64,000 bases of DNA from Candidatus Binatia bacterium (GTDB lineage: Bacteria > Desulfobacterota > Binatia > Bin18): assembly GCA_951812575.1 (NCBI GenBank), contig OX638322.1:1022850-1086849 (forward strand). Reading direction: 5' to 3'. The notes beneath the pieces were generated by a model, which saw nothing but the letters and a program-made list of their open reading frames with translations, was not told where the DNA came from and did no database searches. Made by a program: the position numbers and the translations under genes. Positions 16,099 to 25,227 of this stretch are shown here, one piece after another. How positions within the stretch are numbered: position 1 is the first letter of the stretch; each line of letters opens with the position of its first letter.

Positions 16099-16857
16099 TC
16101 AGAGTTGGTCGAGGCAGGCTGGCAGGGCCGAGAGCTGGGTAATCTCAAAATCGGGCTGGGCCAACTGGTCGAGGGCGTTACCCTGGACACTCTCCGTATA
16201 CGCTTGAATCACCTCGTGTTTGGGCTGCCTCTTCCGATTGAGCCAGACGCTGTGCAGACCACTTTTTCGGGCGCCAACAACATCGTGCAGCAGAGAGTCG
16301 CCGATATACACGGCTTCTTCGGGACGGCAGTTGGCAGCGCCGAGAGCGGCAGAGAAGATAAAAGGAGCGGGTTTGCCCTGGTCAAATTCACCACCGACAA
16401 AGATATCGCGGAAATACGCCTGGAGACCGGAGGCGTGCACTTTCGCCCGCTGCATGCTGGGTGCGCCGTTGGTGAGTAGACTCACATGAAAGCGCTGGGT
16501 CAGGTCTGCCAGGAAGGGCAACACATCGGGATACGGTTGACAACGGTGTAAACGCCGCTGCCAATAGGTCGTGGCCGCGGCGTGTGCGACTCCTTCATCG
16601 TAGCGGCCAAACCGTTCAAGTGTCTGCCGCCACAGGGAGGCGAGCATGGCCTCCGCTGACCCCAGGGGGCGCAGGTAGCGATCATAATCTCCCCAGGCAC
16701 GGTCGGAGACCTGGCGGTAGGTTGATTCAAGCGCCGCCGCCCCGAGGTCCGGCCAGCGTTGGCATATCACCCCACACGCCGCCTTGAGGGCCTGATCAAT
16801 CGTTACCCCATCGTCAGCCAGGGTACCATCAAAATCAAAAAAAACAGCTTTCAGCAT
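16099..16857 (-). CDS. HAD-superfamily hydrolase
   Basis: 252 residues from ATG 16857, chosen because it begins MLKAVFFDFDGTLADDG, where Asp nucleophile and acid/base Asp of motif I lie; the frame is open for another 54 codons upstream without similarity, and no good ribosome site is seen at either start. Other motifs: HVSLLTNGAP (II), QGKPAPFIF with the lysine (III), and YIGDSLLHDVVGARKSG (IV). A helical cap lies between motifs I and II, as in subfamily IA phosphatases such as phosphoglycolate phosphatase and YjjG. Substrate unknown. Confidence 0.85.
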   Translation of the reverse strand: MLKAVFFDFDGTLADDGVTIDQALKAACGVICQRWPDLGAAALESTYRQVSDRAWGDYDRYLRPLGSAEAMLASLWRQTLERFGRYDEGVAHAAATTYWQRRLHRCQPYPDVLPFLADLTQRFHVSLLTNGAPSMQRAKVHASGLQAYFRDIFVGGEFDQGKPAPFIFSAALGAANCRPEEAVYIGDSLLHDVVGARKSGLHSVWLNRKRQPKHEVIQAYTESVQGNALDQLAQPDFEITQLSALPACLDQL

Positions 16858-17063
16858 GAATAGCAGTCCGGCAGCAGGCGCGCGTTCGTGCGCCGTGACA
16901 AGTTCTACTATATCTTGCGCTTCCTGGGCGAGACGCGCAACGGCACCGCGCCACCGGCGATAGGTCCATTTTTCCTCTCTTGACATGCTCCGTAATGCCA
17001 GGACAATGAGCGCGCGCAATCAACTCGGGCAGTCTCGTATTCGGCACTCTTTAGAAGGGGCAT

Positions 17064-17150
17064 ATGGACTTTGATTTACAAGACCGTGTGGCAATCATCG
17101 CCAGCGCGAGTTTAGGAGTCGATTGCAGTCTGCTGTCAACGATGGTGTAA
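17064..17150 (+). pseudogene. 5' remnant of a short-chain dehydrogenase gene
   Basis: An ATG at 17064 with AGAAGGGG upstream starts MDFDLQDRVAIIASASLGV, the first strand and nucleotide-binding turn of an SDR, and stops after 28 codons at 17148. The normal continuation (GxG, then Rossmann repeats) is missing; eight nucleotides after the stop the vapB gene starts. The gene appears to have been cut by acquisition of the toxin-antitoxin pair. Confidence 0.6.
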
Positions 17151-17157
17151 TGCTGTC

Positions 17158-17394
17158 ATGCCAGTCCAAATTACGATACGAGGTGTCCCCGAGACCGTGC
17201 GCGACATACTCGCGGCGCGTGCCGCACGGCAGCACCAATCCATGCAGGAATTCTTGCGCGGGGAGCTGGAGCGCCTCGCGTCCCGGCCCACTGTTGACGA
17301 ATGGTTACAAGGGGTGCGCGACCGCAAGGACGCCGCAGCAACCCGTGTCCGCCCGGCCAGTATTCTGCACGCCCGTGATGCGGACCGAACATGA
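17158..17394 (+). CDS. vapB: VapB/FitA-type ribbon-helix-helix antitoxin
   Basis: 78 residues. The N-terminal PVQITIRGVPETVRDILAAR segment and QHQSMQEFLRGELERLA are the strand and two helices of the FitA-type ribbon-helix-helix fold; the tail (from about residue 45) would wrap the toxin. Antitoxins of this class repress their own operon. The stop overlaps the toxin ATG by 4 bp. Confidence 0.88.
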   Translation: MPVQITIRGVPETVRDILAARAARQHQSMQEFLRGELERLASRPTVDEWLQGVRDRKDAAATRVRPASILHARDADRT

Positions 17395-17795
17395 CGAGAG
17401 TCGTTGATGCGTCCGTGCTTGTTGCCGCCTTGGTCGATTCGGGACATACGGGACAATGGGCAGAGGCGGCCCTTGCCGAAGGTCCCTTGGCCGGGCCGGA
17501 GTTGGCCCTGGTTGAGGCCAGCAATATTCTGCGCCGCCTGGAGCACGCCGGCGAAATATCGCGTCTTGAGGCGACGAGCGCGCACAGAGATTTGCTGCGG
17601 CTCGCCCTTGAGTTATTCCCCTTCGCGCCGTTTGCCGAGCGTGTCTGGGTATTACGGACCAACCTGACCAGCTACGATGCCTGGTATGTCGCCCTGGCCG
17701 AGGCGCTCGACTGTCCGCTGATGACGCTGGACCGCCGGCTCAGCCGCGCCAGCGGTCCCCGGTGCGACATCATCGCGCCGTCCCGCTCGGAGTGA
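17391..17795 (+). CDS. vapC: VapC-type PIN domain ribonuclease toxin
   Basis: 134 residues, complete PIN domain: VVDASVLVAAL with D6, ELALVEASNILRR with the second acidic residue, SYDAWYVALAEAL with the third, and LMTLDRRLSRA. VapC toxins cleave tRNA or rRNA. Paired by overlap with the antitoxin at 17158. Unlike the vapC at 11544 and the higB at 28532, this module looks intact. Confidence 0.9.
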   Translation: MTRVVDASVLVAALVDSGHTGQWAEAALAEGPLAGPELALVEASNILRRLEHAGEISRLEATSAHRDLLRLALELFPFAPFAERVWVLRTNLTSYDAWYVALAEALDCPLMTLDRRLSRASGPRCDIIAPSRSE

Positions 17796-17805
17796 GGATC
17801 GGAAA

Positions 17806-17821
17806 AAAGTGAACGTGTAGG
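17806..17821 (+). repeat. Single arm resembling the AAAGAGTAAACG hairpin family
   Basis: AAAGTGAACGTGTAGG matches one arm of the hairpins at 56056 and 56949 but has no inverted partner; it lies immediately upstream of the typA ribosome-binding site. Confidence 0.3.
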
Positions 17822-17827
17822 GAGGAT

Positions 17828-19696
17828 ATGATTTTGCACAACGGCACGCCCCGGCGTGATGATATTCGAAACGTCGCCATTATCGCCCATGTCGATCATG
17901 GCAAAACCACCCTGATTGACGCCTTGCTCAAACAGAGCGGTACTTTTCGGGATAATGAACAGGTAGCAGAGCGGGTGATGGATTCGTTTGTGCTGGAACG
18001 GGAGCGCGGCATCACCATCCTGGCCAAGAACGCGGCGCTCTCGTATCGTGGCGTAAAAATCAATTTTGTCGACACGCCGGGCCACGCGGATTTCGGCGGT
18101 GAGGTTGAGCGTTCGCTGGCCATGGTTGACGGAGTCATGCTCTTGGTGGATGCCTCGGAAGGTCCGCTGCCTCAGACGCGCTTTGTCCTGAAGAAAGCCC
18201 TGGAAGCCGGGCTGCCCTCGATTGTCTGCATTAATAAAATTGACCGGCAGGACGCACGGGTCGCCACCGTGCTGGATGCCATCTATGACCTCTTCATCGA
18301 TCTCGATGCTTCGGACGAACAGGTCGCGTTTCCCGTGGTATACACCAATGCCCGGGCCGGGATAGCGAAACGTGACCTGGACGAAGAGGGGCAGAATCTT
18401 CAGCCGCTCTTTGAGCTGATTGTCTCGGCCCTGCCCGGTCCGGCCTATGCGCTGGACGGTCCCGTTCAATTCCACGTGAACAACCTGGACTATAATGAGT
18501 ATGTCGGTCGGATCGCTATCGGGCGTATTATCCAGGGTGAGCTGCAGAGTATGGCCGCCTATACGCTGTGTCGCGACGATGGCTCCCGCCTGCCGTGTAA
18601 GGTCGCCCAACTGTACAGTTGGCAGGGGCTCAAACGGCACGAGATCGCATCGGCGCAGGCCGGCGACATCGTCGCGGTGGCCGGTATTGAAGAGATTCAG
18701 ATCGGAGAGACGATCTCTGATAGTGACAATCCGGTCGCCCTGCCCACTATTCAGATTGACGACCCGACGCTGGCCATGATCTTCGGGGTGAACACCAGTC
18801 CCTGGGCGGGCCGCGAAGGGCAATATGTGACGTCGCGCCGTATCCGTGAACGGCTCTTCGCCGAGGTGCATAAAAACGTGAGTCTGCGTGTGGAAGAGAC
18901 CGATTCCCCGGATGCCCTTCGGGTCATGGGGCGGGGTGAACTCCAGCTCTCGGTGGTGATTGAAACCATGCGCCGGGAAGGCTACGAACTCCAGGTTTCC
19001 AAGCCGACGGTCATTGTGAAAGACATTGAGGGGCGACTCCAGGAACCGATGGAACTGGTATCCATCGATGTCCAGGAAGACTATGTCGGCCAGGTCTCTC
19101 AACTCATGGCCCAGCGGAAAGGGTTGCTGACCAATATGGCCCCCCCGGAATCGGGCCGGGTCTGTCTGGAGTTCTCCGTTCCCTCGCGCGGTTTGATCGG
19201 CTTTCGGTCGCGTTTTCTGACGGAGACTCGTGGCACGGGCATTATGCATACACTCTTCAATGGCTATGCCGCCTGGCACGGCCCGATCCAGAACCGGACT
19301 AACGGCGCCCTGGTGGCAGACCGTGAGGGATCGGCCACGCCCTATTCGCTTTTTCATTTGCAGGAGCGTGGGGTCTTCTTTATCCCGGCCGGCACACGTG
19401 TGTATGAAGGCATGGTGGTCGGAGAGAATGCGCGCGACAAGGATCTCGATGTGAACGTGTGTCGGGAGAAGAAGCTGACTAATGTGCGTGCTGCGGGCCG
19501 CGATGAGGCAGTGCGCCTCGTTCCGTATAAAGACCTGGATCTGGAAGATGCCCTGGAATGGATTGCCGCGGACGAATTGGTCGAAGTCACGCCGCTGTCC
19601 ATCCGCCTGCGCAAGAAGGTGTTAGCCCAGAACAGGCGGCCCAAACGTCGCGACGACGGGCTGCTCTCTGCTGCCATCGATCAACCTTTCGGGTAA
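17828..19696 (+). CDS. typA: TypA/BipA translational GTPase
   Basis: 622 residues, the usual length. GTPase motifs: [19 protein letters not shown] (G1), GITI switch I region, [15 protein letters not shown] (G3), CINKIDR (G4). Domains follow in EF-G order, with [20 protein letters not shown] and the [11 protein letters not shown] stretch of the C-terminal BipA-specific region. TypA helps 50S assembly and stress adaptation and binds the ribosome A-site. ATG 17828 follows GGGAGGAT. Host-like codon use; four nucleotides separate it from the next gene. Confidence 0.97.
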   Translation: MILHNGTPRRDDIRNVAIIAHVDHGKTTLIDALLKQSGTFRDNEQVAERVMDSFVLERERGITILAKNAALSYRGVKINFVDTPGHADFGGEVERSLAMVDGVMLLVDASEGPLPQTRFVLKKALEAGLPSIVCINKIDRQDARVATVLDAIYDLFIDLDASDEQVAFPVVYTNARAGIAKRDLDEEGQNLQPLFELIVSALPGPAYALDGPVQFHVNNLDYNEYVGRIAIGRIIQGELQSMAAYTLCRDDGSRLPCKVAQLYSWQGLKRHEIASAQAGDIVAVAGIEEIQIGETISDSDNPVALPTIQIDDPTLAMIFGVNTSPWAGREGQYVTSRRIRERLFAEVHKNVSLRVEETDSPDALRVMGRGELQLSVVIETMRREGYELQVSKPTVIVKDIEGRLQEPMELVSIDVQEDYVGQVSQLMAQRKGLLTNMAPPESGRVCLEFSVPSRGLIGFRSRFLTETRGTGIMHTLFNGYAAWHGPIQNRTNGALVADREGSATPYSLFHLQERGVFFIPAGTRVYEGMVVGENARDKDLDVNVCREKKLTNVRAAGRDEAVRLVPYKDLDLEDALEWIAADELVEVTPLSIRLRKKVLAQNRRPKRRDDGLLSAAIDQPFG

Positions 19697-19700
19697 CCTC

Positions 19701-21059
19701 ATGTCTCTCACACAAGACTTGGCAGCGCTGCTTTCCTCGGCGCAGGTTTCCACCCGGCCCGCCGACCTGGAGCTTGCCTCACACGACGAGTCGGCCTGTC
19801 CGCCGACGTTCCCGGACGTCGTTGTCTGGCCACAGACGACCGAGGACGTCCGCCGGGTCGTGCACTATGCTTATAAGCAGGCGCTGGCGCTGACGGCCCG
19901 AGGAGCGGGATCGAGCCTGGAAGGCAATCCGATTCCGGTCCGGGGCGGGATCGTGGTGGACCTCTCGCGCATGGACCGCGTTGTGAGCGTGCATGCAGAG
20001 GACCTTCAGGTCACGGTTCAGCCTGGCATGGTCTACAACGATCTGAATGACCAGCTCAAAGCCTATGGCTTGTTTTTCCCGCCGTCGCCGGGGGGCAGTT
20101 CCGATGTGGCCACGATTGGTGGGATGGTGGCGAATAATGCCAGTGGCATCTATTCGGTCAAATACGGCGGGACGCGCGATCATGTCAAAGCCGCTACCGT
20201 GGTGACCGGCACCGGCGCAGTCCTCGAACTGGGGACGCGCAGCCGCAAAACCTCGTCGGGCTATCATCTGCTGGGGCTGCTGGTCGGTTCTGAAGGGACG
20301 TTGGGCATTGCGACCGAACTGACGCTCTCCCTGGTCGGCCTGCCACAGGGGCGGAAACAGGGCGCGTTTACCTTCCCCGCCGAAAAAGCAGCGGTGACCG
20401 CGATCGCGGCGATGATGCGCTACGGGGTTGATCTGGCCGCGGTCGAGTTTCTTGACCGACGTTCGATCGCCGCCCTCAACCGCTTTCAGGATTTTAATCT
20501 CACCGAGCGGCCCTCGTTGTTTCTTGAAGTCCACGGTTCCGAGAGTGCGGTTGAAGAAGTGTTCGATACCGCCCAGAGCTTATGTGAAGAGCACCAGGGC
20601 GAACGGATTGTCCTTCCCGGAGGACGCAATCCGTGGGAGATTCGCCATTTTACCACCCGCGCGATTCAGGCCCTCAACCCACGCGCCAAAACGATCCGCA
20701 CCGATATGGGCTTTCCCATCTCGCATCTGCCCCAGGTGATTGACCAGAGCTATGCGATTGCCGAGCGGCACGACGTTGTCTTGCACACCTTTGGTCACGC
20801 CGGACTTGGCATTCTGCACGCCCTCTTGCGCGAAGACCCGGCGGACGAACAGCGCTGGACCGCCGCCAACCGGGCCAAAGATGAGATGGTTGCCTATGTC
20901 CTGTCTCTGGGAGGAACCGCTTCAGGCGAGCACGGCATTGGGCTCGGCAGCCAGAAATATGTTGCGCAAGAACACGGTGCCGCGCTTGAGCTGATGAAAG
21001 GCGTTAAACACGTCTTTGATCCCAAGGGCATTCTGAATCCGGGGAAAATCTGGCTCTGA
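19701..21059 (+). CDS. FAD-linked oxidase, GlcD/D-lactate dehydrogenase type
   Basis: 452 residues. FAD-binding type 4 fold with RGAGSSLEGNPIPVRGG and VDLSRMDRV, PPSPGGSSDVATIGGMVANNASG, and a C-terminal domain ending ASGEHGIGLGSQK and GILNPGKIW. This is the family of glycolate oxidase GlcD, D-lactate dehydrogenases and related 2-hydroxyacid oxidases, which pass electrons to a respiratory partner. The substrate cannot be assigned from sequence. Starts 4 nt behind typA. Confidence 0.9.
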   Translation: MSLTQDLAALLSSAQVSTRPADLELASHDESACPPTFPDVVVWPQTTEDVRRVVHYAYKQALALTARGAGSSLEGNPIPVRGGIVVDLSRMDRVVSVHAEDLQVTVQPGMVYNDLNDQLKAYGLFFPPSPGGSSDVATIGGMVANNASGIYSVKYGGTRDHVKAATVVTGTGAVLELGTRSRKTSSGYHLLGLLVGSEGTLGIATELTLSLVGLPQGRKQGAFTFPAEKAAVTAIAAMMRYGVDLAAVEFLDRRSIAALNRFQDFNLTERPSLFLEVHGSESAVEEVFDTAQSLCEEHQGERIVLPGGRNPWEIRHFTTRAIQALNPRAKTIRTDMGFPISHLPQVIDQSYAIAERHDVVLHTFGHAGLGILHALLREDPADEQRWTAANRAKDEMVAYVLSLGGTASGEHGIGLGSQKYVAQEHGAALELMKGVKHVFDPKGILNPGKIWL

Positions 21060-21100
21060 CGGCGCACCGGGCCGCCGCAGGACGAGGGGAAAATAGAACG

Positions 21101-22126
21101 CTATCTCGCGTCTGCCCTCTGCTGCGCCAGCCGATCACCAGCCTGTCGAATATCGGAAAAACTCACCCCGGCAATGGGCAGGGCGATTAACCCCTGGCCA
21201 ATAAGGGTCAGAAACTGCACGGCGTTGAGAACCAGACCGTAGGCCAGACCGTCGGCGTCACTCACGCCATAGATGCCCAGGGCGAGCTGACAGGCGTATT
21301 GATACGGCCCGATCATGCCCGGCAGATTCGGGAGCGCCGTGCCAAAACTGATAAAAATAAAAATAACCAGGGCTGCACTAAAAGGCGCGGACAGGTCAAA
21401 GGCACGGATCATGATATAGCTCGACAATATAGGCAGGAACCACAAGGTCAGAGAAACCACAAAGACGGCCAAGAGCAGGCCGGGATTGGGCAGAATCCGC
21501 ATCCCATCAGTAACGGCGGCCAGAACGCCTTTGACCCGCCCGCCGAAGCGTGCCGGGAGCAGGCGGAGGACCCAGCGGTCAACAAACGACTCACCTTTCC
21601 ACCAAAACAGCAGGACCACGGACACGAAGACGCCGGCAATCACAGCCGGGACCAGAGCGCCGCGGCGGACCCATACGGGCAGACTTTCAATCAGCAGCAG
21701 TCCGGCCAGCAAATAGAAGACGATACAAATCGAGTCCATCATCTTCTCGACCACCAGATTGCCGATCACGTTTGAGATGGATACCCGGGAGCGGCGGGAT
21801 AAGAGCCAGGGACGAACGACCTCGCCCAGACGCACCGGGAGCAAATTGATGGCCATATAGGCGACCGAGGTCACGACCCACAGCCGGCCGACCGGCACAT
21901 GTTCGAGCGGGCGGAGTTCCAGTTGCCAGCGCCAGGCGCGCAGCACCATGATGAGCAGGCTGACGACGATGGCGACGCACAGCCAGTCAGCCCTCACCCG
22001 GCCGAGCGCGACTCCCAATTCATCAAGCGCAACGTTACGAAACGCCAGATACAGAAAGCCACCACTCACCACCAGGCTGAGGGCGAGATTCAGTACACGA
22101 CGACCGGAGGAAGAGTTGTCTGCCAT
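21101..22126 (-). CDS. LPG synthase-type transmembrane protein (UPF0104)
   Basis: 341 residues with about eight hydrophobic helices and the conserved core of the family: LRAWRWQLEL, INLLPVRLGEVVRPWLLSR, NLVVEKMMDS, and PNLPGMIGPYQ. This is the flippase half of lysylphosphatidylglycerol synthases, often found alone in bacteria as a hopanoid or lipid transport protein. No synthetase domain is present. Divergent from fhs, with 171 nt between the start codons. Confidence 0.85.
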   Translation of the reverse strand: MADNSSSGRRVLNLALSLVVSGGFLYLAFRNVALDELGVALGRVRADWLCVAIVVSLLIMVLRAWRWQLELRPLEHVPVGRLWVVTSVAYMAINLLPVRLGEVVRPWLLSRRSRVSISNVIGNLVVEKMMDSICIVFYLLAGLLLIESLPVWVRRGALVPAVIAGVFVSVVLLFWWKGESFVDRWVLRLLPARFGGRVKGVLAAVTDGMRILPNPGLLLAVFVVSLTLWFLPILSSYIMIRAFDLSAPFSAALVIFIFISFGTALPNLPGMIGPYQYACQLALGIYGVSDADGLAYGLVLNAVQFLTLIGQGLIALPIAGVSFSDIRQAGDRLAQQRADAR

Positions 22127-22297
22127 ACCAGCTCCTTCGCTCGGGTCAGCATAGCATGCGGTGTCCTGCTGGTCAGGAGCGCGGGCCGTCGTTTGTGATA
22201 GGCGAATGCCTGGATTTTGTATAAGATCACGTCTCTCGTTCCCATGCCTGCCTCAAGGCGAGGCCAAAGCGTGCTGTGGGGAAAGGAAACTGTAAGA

Positions 22298-23971
22298 ATG
22301 AGCCGAGACCAAAACCTTGCCGTTGCCCAGTCCGTTCGCTTGAAGCCGATTGAAGAGATCGCCGCACAGCTATCGTTACCGTCAGAACATCTTGAGCCCT
22401 ACGGTCGCGTGAAGGCGAAAATTGCGCTTGAGGCGCTCTCTGCCGCGCCCGCTCAGACCCAGGGGAAGCTGATTCTTGTTTCCGCCATTAACCCCACTCC
22501 CGCCGGCGAAGGCAAAACCACCACGACGATAGGCTTGGGCCAGGCCCTGACCCGTTTGGGTAAAAAAGCGACCGTGGCGGTGCGCGAACCCTCAATGGGG
22601 CCGGTGTTTGGAGTGAAAGGCGGAGGCTGTGGAGGGGGTCGCTCTCAAGTCCTGCCCATGGAAGATATTAACCTGCATTTCACCGGCGACATTCATGCCG
22701 TCAGCTCTGCGCACAATCTGCTGTCGGCCATGCTGGATGCCGCCATATTTCATCGCACGGTGGATGTGGATGTGCGTCAGATTCGCTGGCGACGTGTCAT
22801 GGACATGAATGACCGTGCGCTGCGTCAAATCGTGCTGGGTCTTGGCGGGCGGCTCATGGGCATCCCGCGTGAAGAGGGCTTTGATATCACTGCCGCCTCA
22901 GAAGTCATGGCGATCCTGGCTCTGACGAGCGGACCCGCGGACCTCATTCAGCGTCTGTCGCGTATTGTGCTTGGCTATTCTTCCCAGGGGGAGGCAGTTA
23001 CCGCGGACCGGATTCACGCGCCGGAGTCCATGGCCATTATTTTGAAAGACGCCCTCAAACCCAACCTGGTCCAGACCGTGGAGGGTGTGCCGGCCTTCAT
23101 CCACGCCGGGCCGTTCGGCAATATCGCCCACGGTTGTAATAGCATCCTCGCCACGCGACTCGCCCTGAACTATGCCGATTATGTGGTGACCGAAGCCGGC
23201 TTCGGGTTTGATCTGGGTGGAGAGAAATTCCTCAATATCAAATGCCGCGAGGCCGACCTGTGGCCCGCTGCGGTGGTCCTGGTCGCAACGGTCAAGGCGC
23301 TCAAAATGCACGGCGGGACGCCGGTGGCGGATGTGAACAGGCCCGATCTGTCACCCCTGAAGCAGGGTATGGAAAACCTGGCCAAACACGTCGAGAGCCT
23401 GGGCGCGTTTGGCCTCCGCCCCATTGTTGCGGTGAATCGGTTTGCCACCGATACCGGAGAGGAGCTTCAGCTAGTCGTAGAGGAAAGCAAAGCCCTGGGC
23501 GTAGACGCCCTAGTCATCGACGTGTTTGGCCAGGGAGGAGAAGGCGGGCTGACGCTGGCCGAGGCGGTGGTAAAAGCCTGCGACGGGCCGGCCCCAGTGC
23601 CGCGTTTTCTGTATCCAGCGGAAATGCCGATTGAAGACAAGATTCGAACCATCGCCCAAAAAGTTTACGGCGCGGCGGATATCACCCTGCTGCCACGCGC
23701 GCGCACCGACCTCAAACGGATCAACGACCTGGGGTATGACCAGGTGCCCATTTGCATGGCCAAGACCCAGATGTCGCTGTCCGACGATCCAAAACGCTAC
23801 GGCCGGCCGCGTGACTTTGTGCTGAGCGTGCGCGAAATCCGCCTCTCAGCAGGGGCCGGCTTCTGCGTCCCACTCACCGGGGACATGCTGACCATGCCCG
23901 GCCTGGGCGCAAAACCGGCAGCAGCCGGGATGCGTATGGATGAGAACGGCAAAATTTCGGGGATGTTCTGA
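22298..23971 (+). CDS. fhs: Formate-tetrahydrofolate ligase
   Basis: 557 residues from ATG 22298 (MSRDQNLAVAQSVRLKPIEE), preceded by GAAAGGAA; the frame is open further upstream but without similarity. P-loop NPTPAGEGKTTTTIGLGQ, REPSMGPVFGVKGGGCGGG, and AGFGFDLGGEKF are characteristic. It makes 10-formyl-THF from formate, THF and ATP, in one-carbon metabolism or formate assimilation. Monocistronic. A weak hairpin (AGTG/CACT) plus T-run follows at 23993-24010. Confidence 0.97.
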   Translation: MSRDQNLAVAQSVRLKPIEEIAAQLSLPSEHLEPYGRVKAKIALEALSAAPAQTQGKLILVSAINPTPAGEGKTTTTIGLGQALTRLGKKATVAVREPSMGPVFGVKGGGCGGGRSQVLPMEDINLHFTGDIHAVSSAHNLLSAMLDAAIFHRTVDVDVRQIRWRRVMDMNDRALRQIVLGLGGRLMGIPREEGFDITAASEVMAILALTSGPADLIQRLSRIVLGYSSQGEAVTADRIHAPESMAIILKDALKPNLVQTVEGVPAFIHAGPFGNIAHGCNSILATRLALNYADYVVTEAGFGFDLGGEKFLNIKCREADLWPAAVVLVATVKALKMHGGTPVADVNRPDLSPLKQGMENLAKHVESLGAFGLRPIVAVNRFATDTGEELQLVVEESKALGVDALVIDVFGQGGEGGLTLAEAVVKACDGPAPVPRFLYPAEMPIEDKIRTIAQKVYGAADITLLPRARTDLKRINDLGYDQVPICMAKTQMSLSDDPKRYGRPRDFVLSVREIRLSAGAGFCVPLTGDMLTMPGLGAKPAAAGMRMDENGKISGMF

Positions 23972-24099
23972 GCCTCACCTTTCAAGTCAAGTGCGGCCAC
24001 TCGCTTTTTTGGCCCAGCTGTCTTAAAAACAACAGGCAGGGATAACCAAGGCAGGTTGATTAAATAGAAAGAACAGCAACAGAGGAAGCCAGGACGAAA

Positions 24100-25224
24100 A
24101 TGGCGACTAAAAAGCCAAAAATCGCCTCTCCAGATAGCACAATCCAAAAGCTCCCGACGAATAGTCTCTATCTTGATCCGAATAATCCACGTCTCAGAGG
24201 AACAGCAGAAGGGGCTGACCAACGGACTCTGCTGAAGATTCTCTGGCAAGAATGGGCTTTAGATGAATTGGCGTTTTCGATTGCAAAGAATGGATATTTC
24301 CCTGAAGAGCCTCTTTTTGCGATCCAAGAAAACGAACGCTATATCGTTGTTGAGGGGAATCGACGCCTTGCAACGGTAAAGCTCTTACAAGATCCCCAAC
24401 TTCAGCAAGAACTCCGTGCAACAGACATTCCGACTTTGAGTAGTGAAGATCGTGAACAGCTTGACTTCCTTCCTGTAAGTGTCCACACCGACAGGAAAAG
24501 TTTATGGACGTATGTTGGATTTCGCCATGTTAACGGCCCACTAACGTGGGATTCTTGGAGCAAAGCCCAATATATTGCCCAAGTTCATGATAACTTCAGT
24601 ATCAGTCTTGAAGAAATCGCGAATAGTATTGGAGATAGACATCAGACAGTCAAAAGACTTTATCGAGGCCTCATGGTTCTCAATCAAGCAGGTGAACAAG
24701 CAGGTTATGACATTGAGGATCGTAGTAAGCAGCATCTTTCGTTTTCCCATCTGTATACCGGGCTTGATTACGCTGGCTTCCAAAAGCACTTGGGGCTCAG
24801 TAAGGATAAAGGCTATACACACAATCCTGTTACAAAAAAGAAACTTCCACACCTGAAGGAACTGATGACGTGGCTCTACGGGAGTCGAGCGGAAGAGATC
24901 GTTCCGGCTATCAAAACTCAGAATCCCGATTTGAAAAGGCTTGATGAGGTTCTCCAAAATCCGCGCTCACTGGACTCGCTGCGTAGTGGCCTCGGACTGG
25001 ATATTGCTCATAAGGTCAGTCTTGGCGAGACAAAGAGATTTCGCGAATCACTGACACGTGCCAGATACGAATTGCAACAAGCGAATGGCTTGATTCTTGA
25101 GGGCTATAAAGGTGAGAGAGACTTGTTTGATATGGCGGACAATATTCGGCGTCTCGCCGATAACATTTATGATGATATGCGTGACTACAAGCCCAAGCGC
25201 TCTAAGCGAACGCCGGGGCACTGA
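24100..25224 (+). CDS. ParB/Srx-like protein, first gene of a putative defence cassette
   Basis: 374 residues. The N-terminal part has NSLYLDPNNPRLRG and, at about residues 84-96, VEGNRRLATVKLL, the nucleotide-binding signature of ParB/sulfiredoxin-fold proteins; EEIANSIGDRHQTVKRLYRG near residues 168-187 looks like a helix-turn-helix. The C-terminal half is helical and unfamiliar. No partner ParA is present, so plasmid partitioning is unlikely. Two genes follow in the same direction with a 3-nt and a 58-nt gap. The cassette is visibly richer in A+T than its neighbours, a sign of transfer. Probable role: CTPase or ATPase switch, DNA sensor or nickase of the system. Confidence 0.7.
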   Translation: MATKKPKIASPDSTIQKLPTNSLYLDPNNPRLRGTAEGADQRTLLKILWQEWALDELAFSIAKNGYFPEEPLFAIQENERYIVVEGNRRLATVKLLQDPQLQQELRATDIPTLSSEDREQLDFLPVSVHTDRKSLWTYVGFRHVNGPLTWDSWSKAQYIAQVHDNFSISLEEIANSIGDRHQTVKRLYRGLMVLNQAGEQAGYDIEDRSKQHLSFSHLYTGLDYAGFQKHLGLSKDKGYTHNPVTKKKLPHLKELMTWLYGSRAEEIVPAIKTQNPDLKRLDEVLQNPRSLDSLRSGLGLDIAHKVSLGETKRFRESLTRARYELQQANGLILEGYKGERDLFDMADNIRRLADNIYDDMRDYKPKRSKRTPGH

Positions 25225-25227
25225 GAG

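Noticed and set aside
17672..19357. 561-codon minus-strand open frame opposite typA
   Set aside because: Antisense shadow of a clear TypA gene; no domain signature and no ribosome site.
23993..24010. Terminator after fhs
   Set aside because: Stem of four base pairs with a displaced T-run; too weak to list as a feature.
24100..25224. Chromosome or plasmid partition ParB
   Set aside because: No ParA, no parS-like repeats and a C-terminal half unlike ParB; the gene is coupled to nuclease-like and methyltransferase genes.
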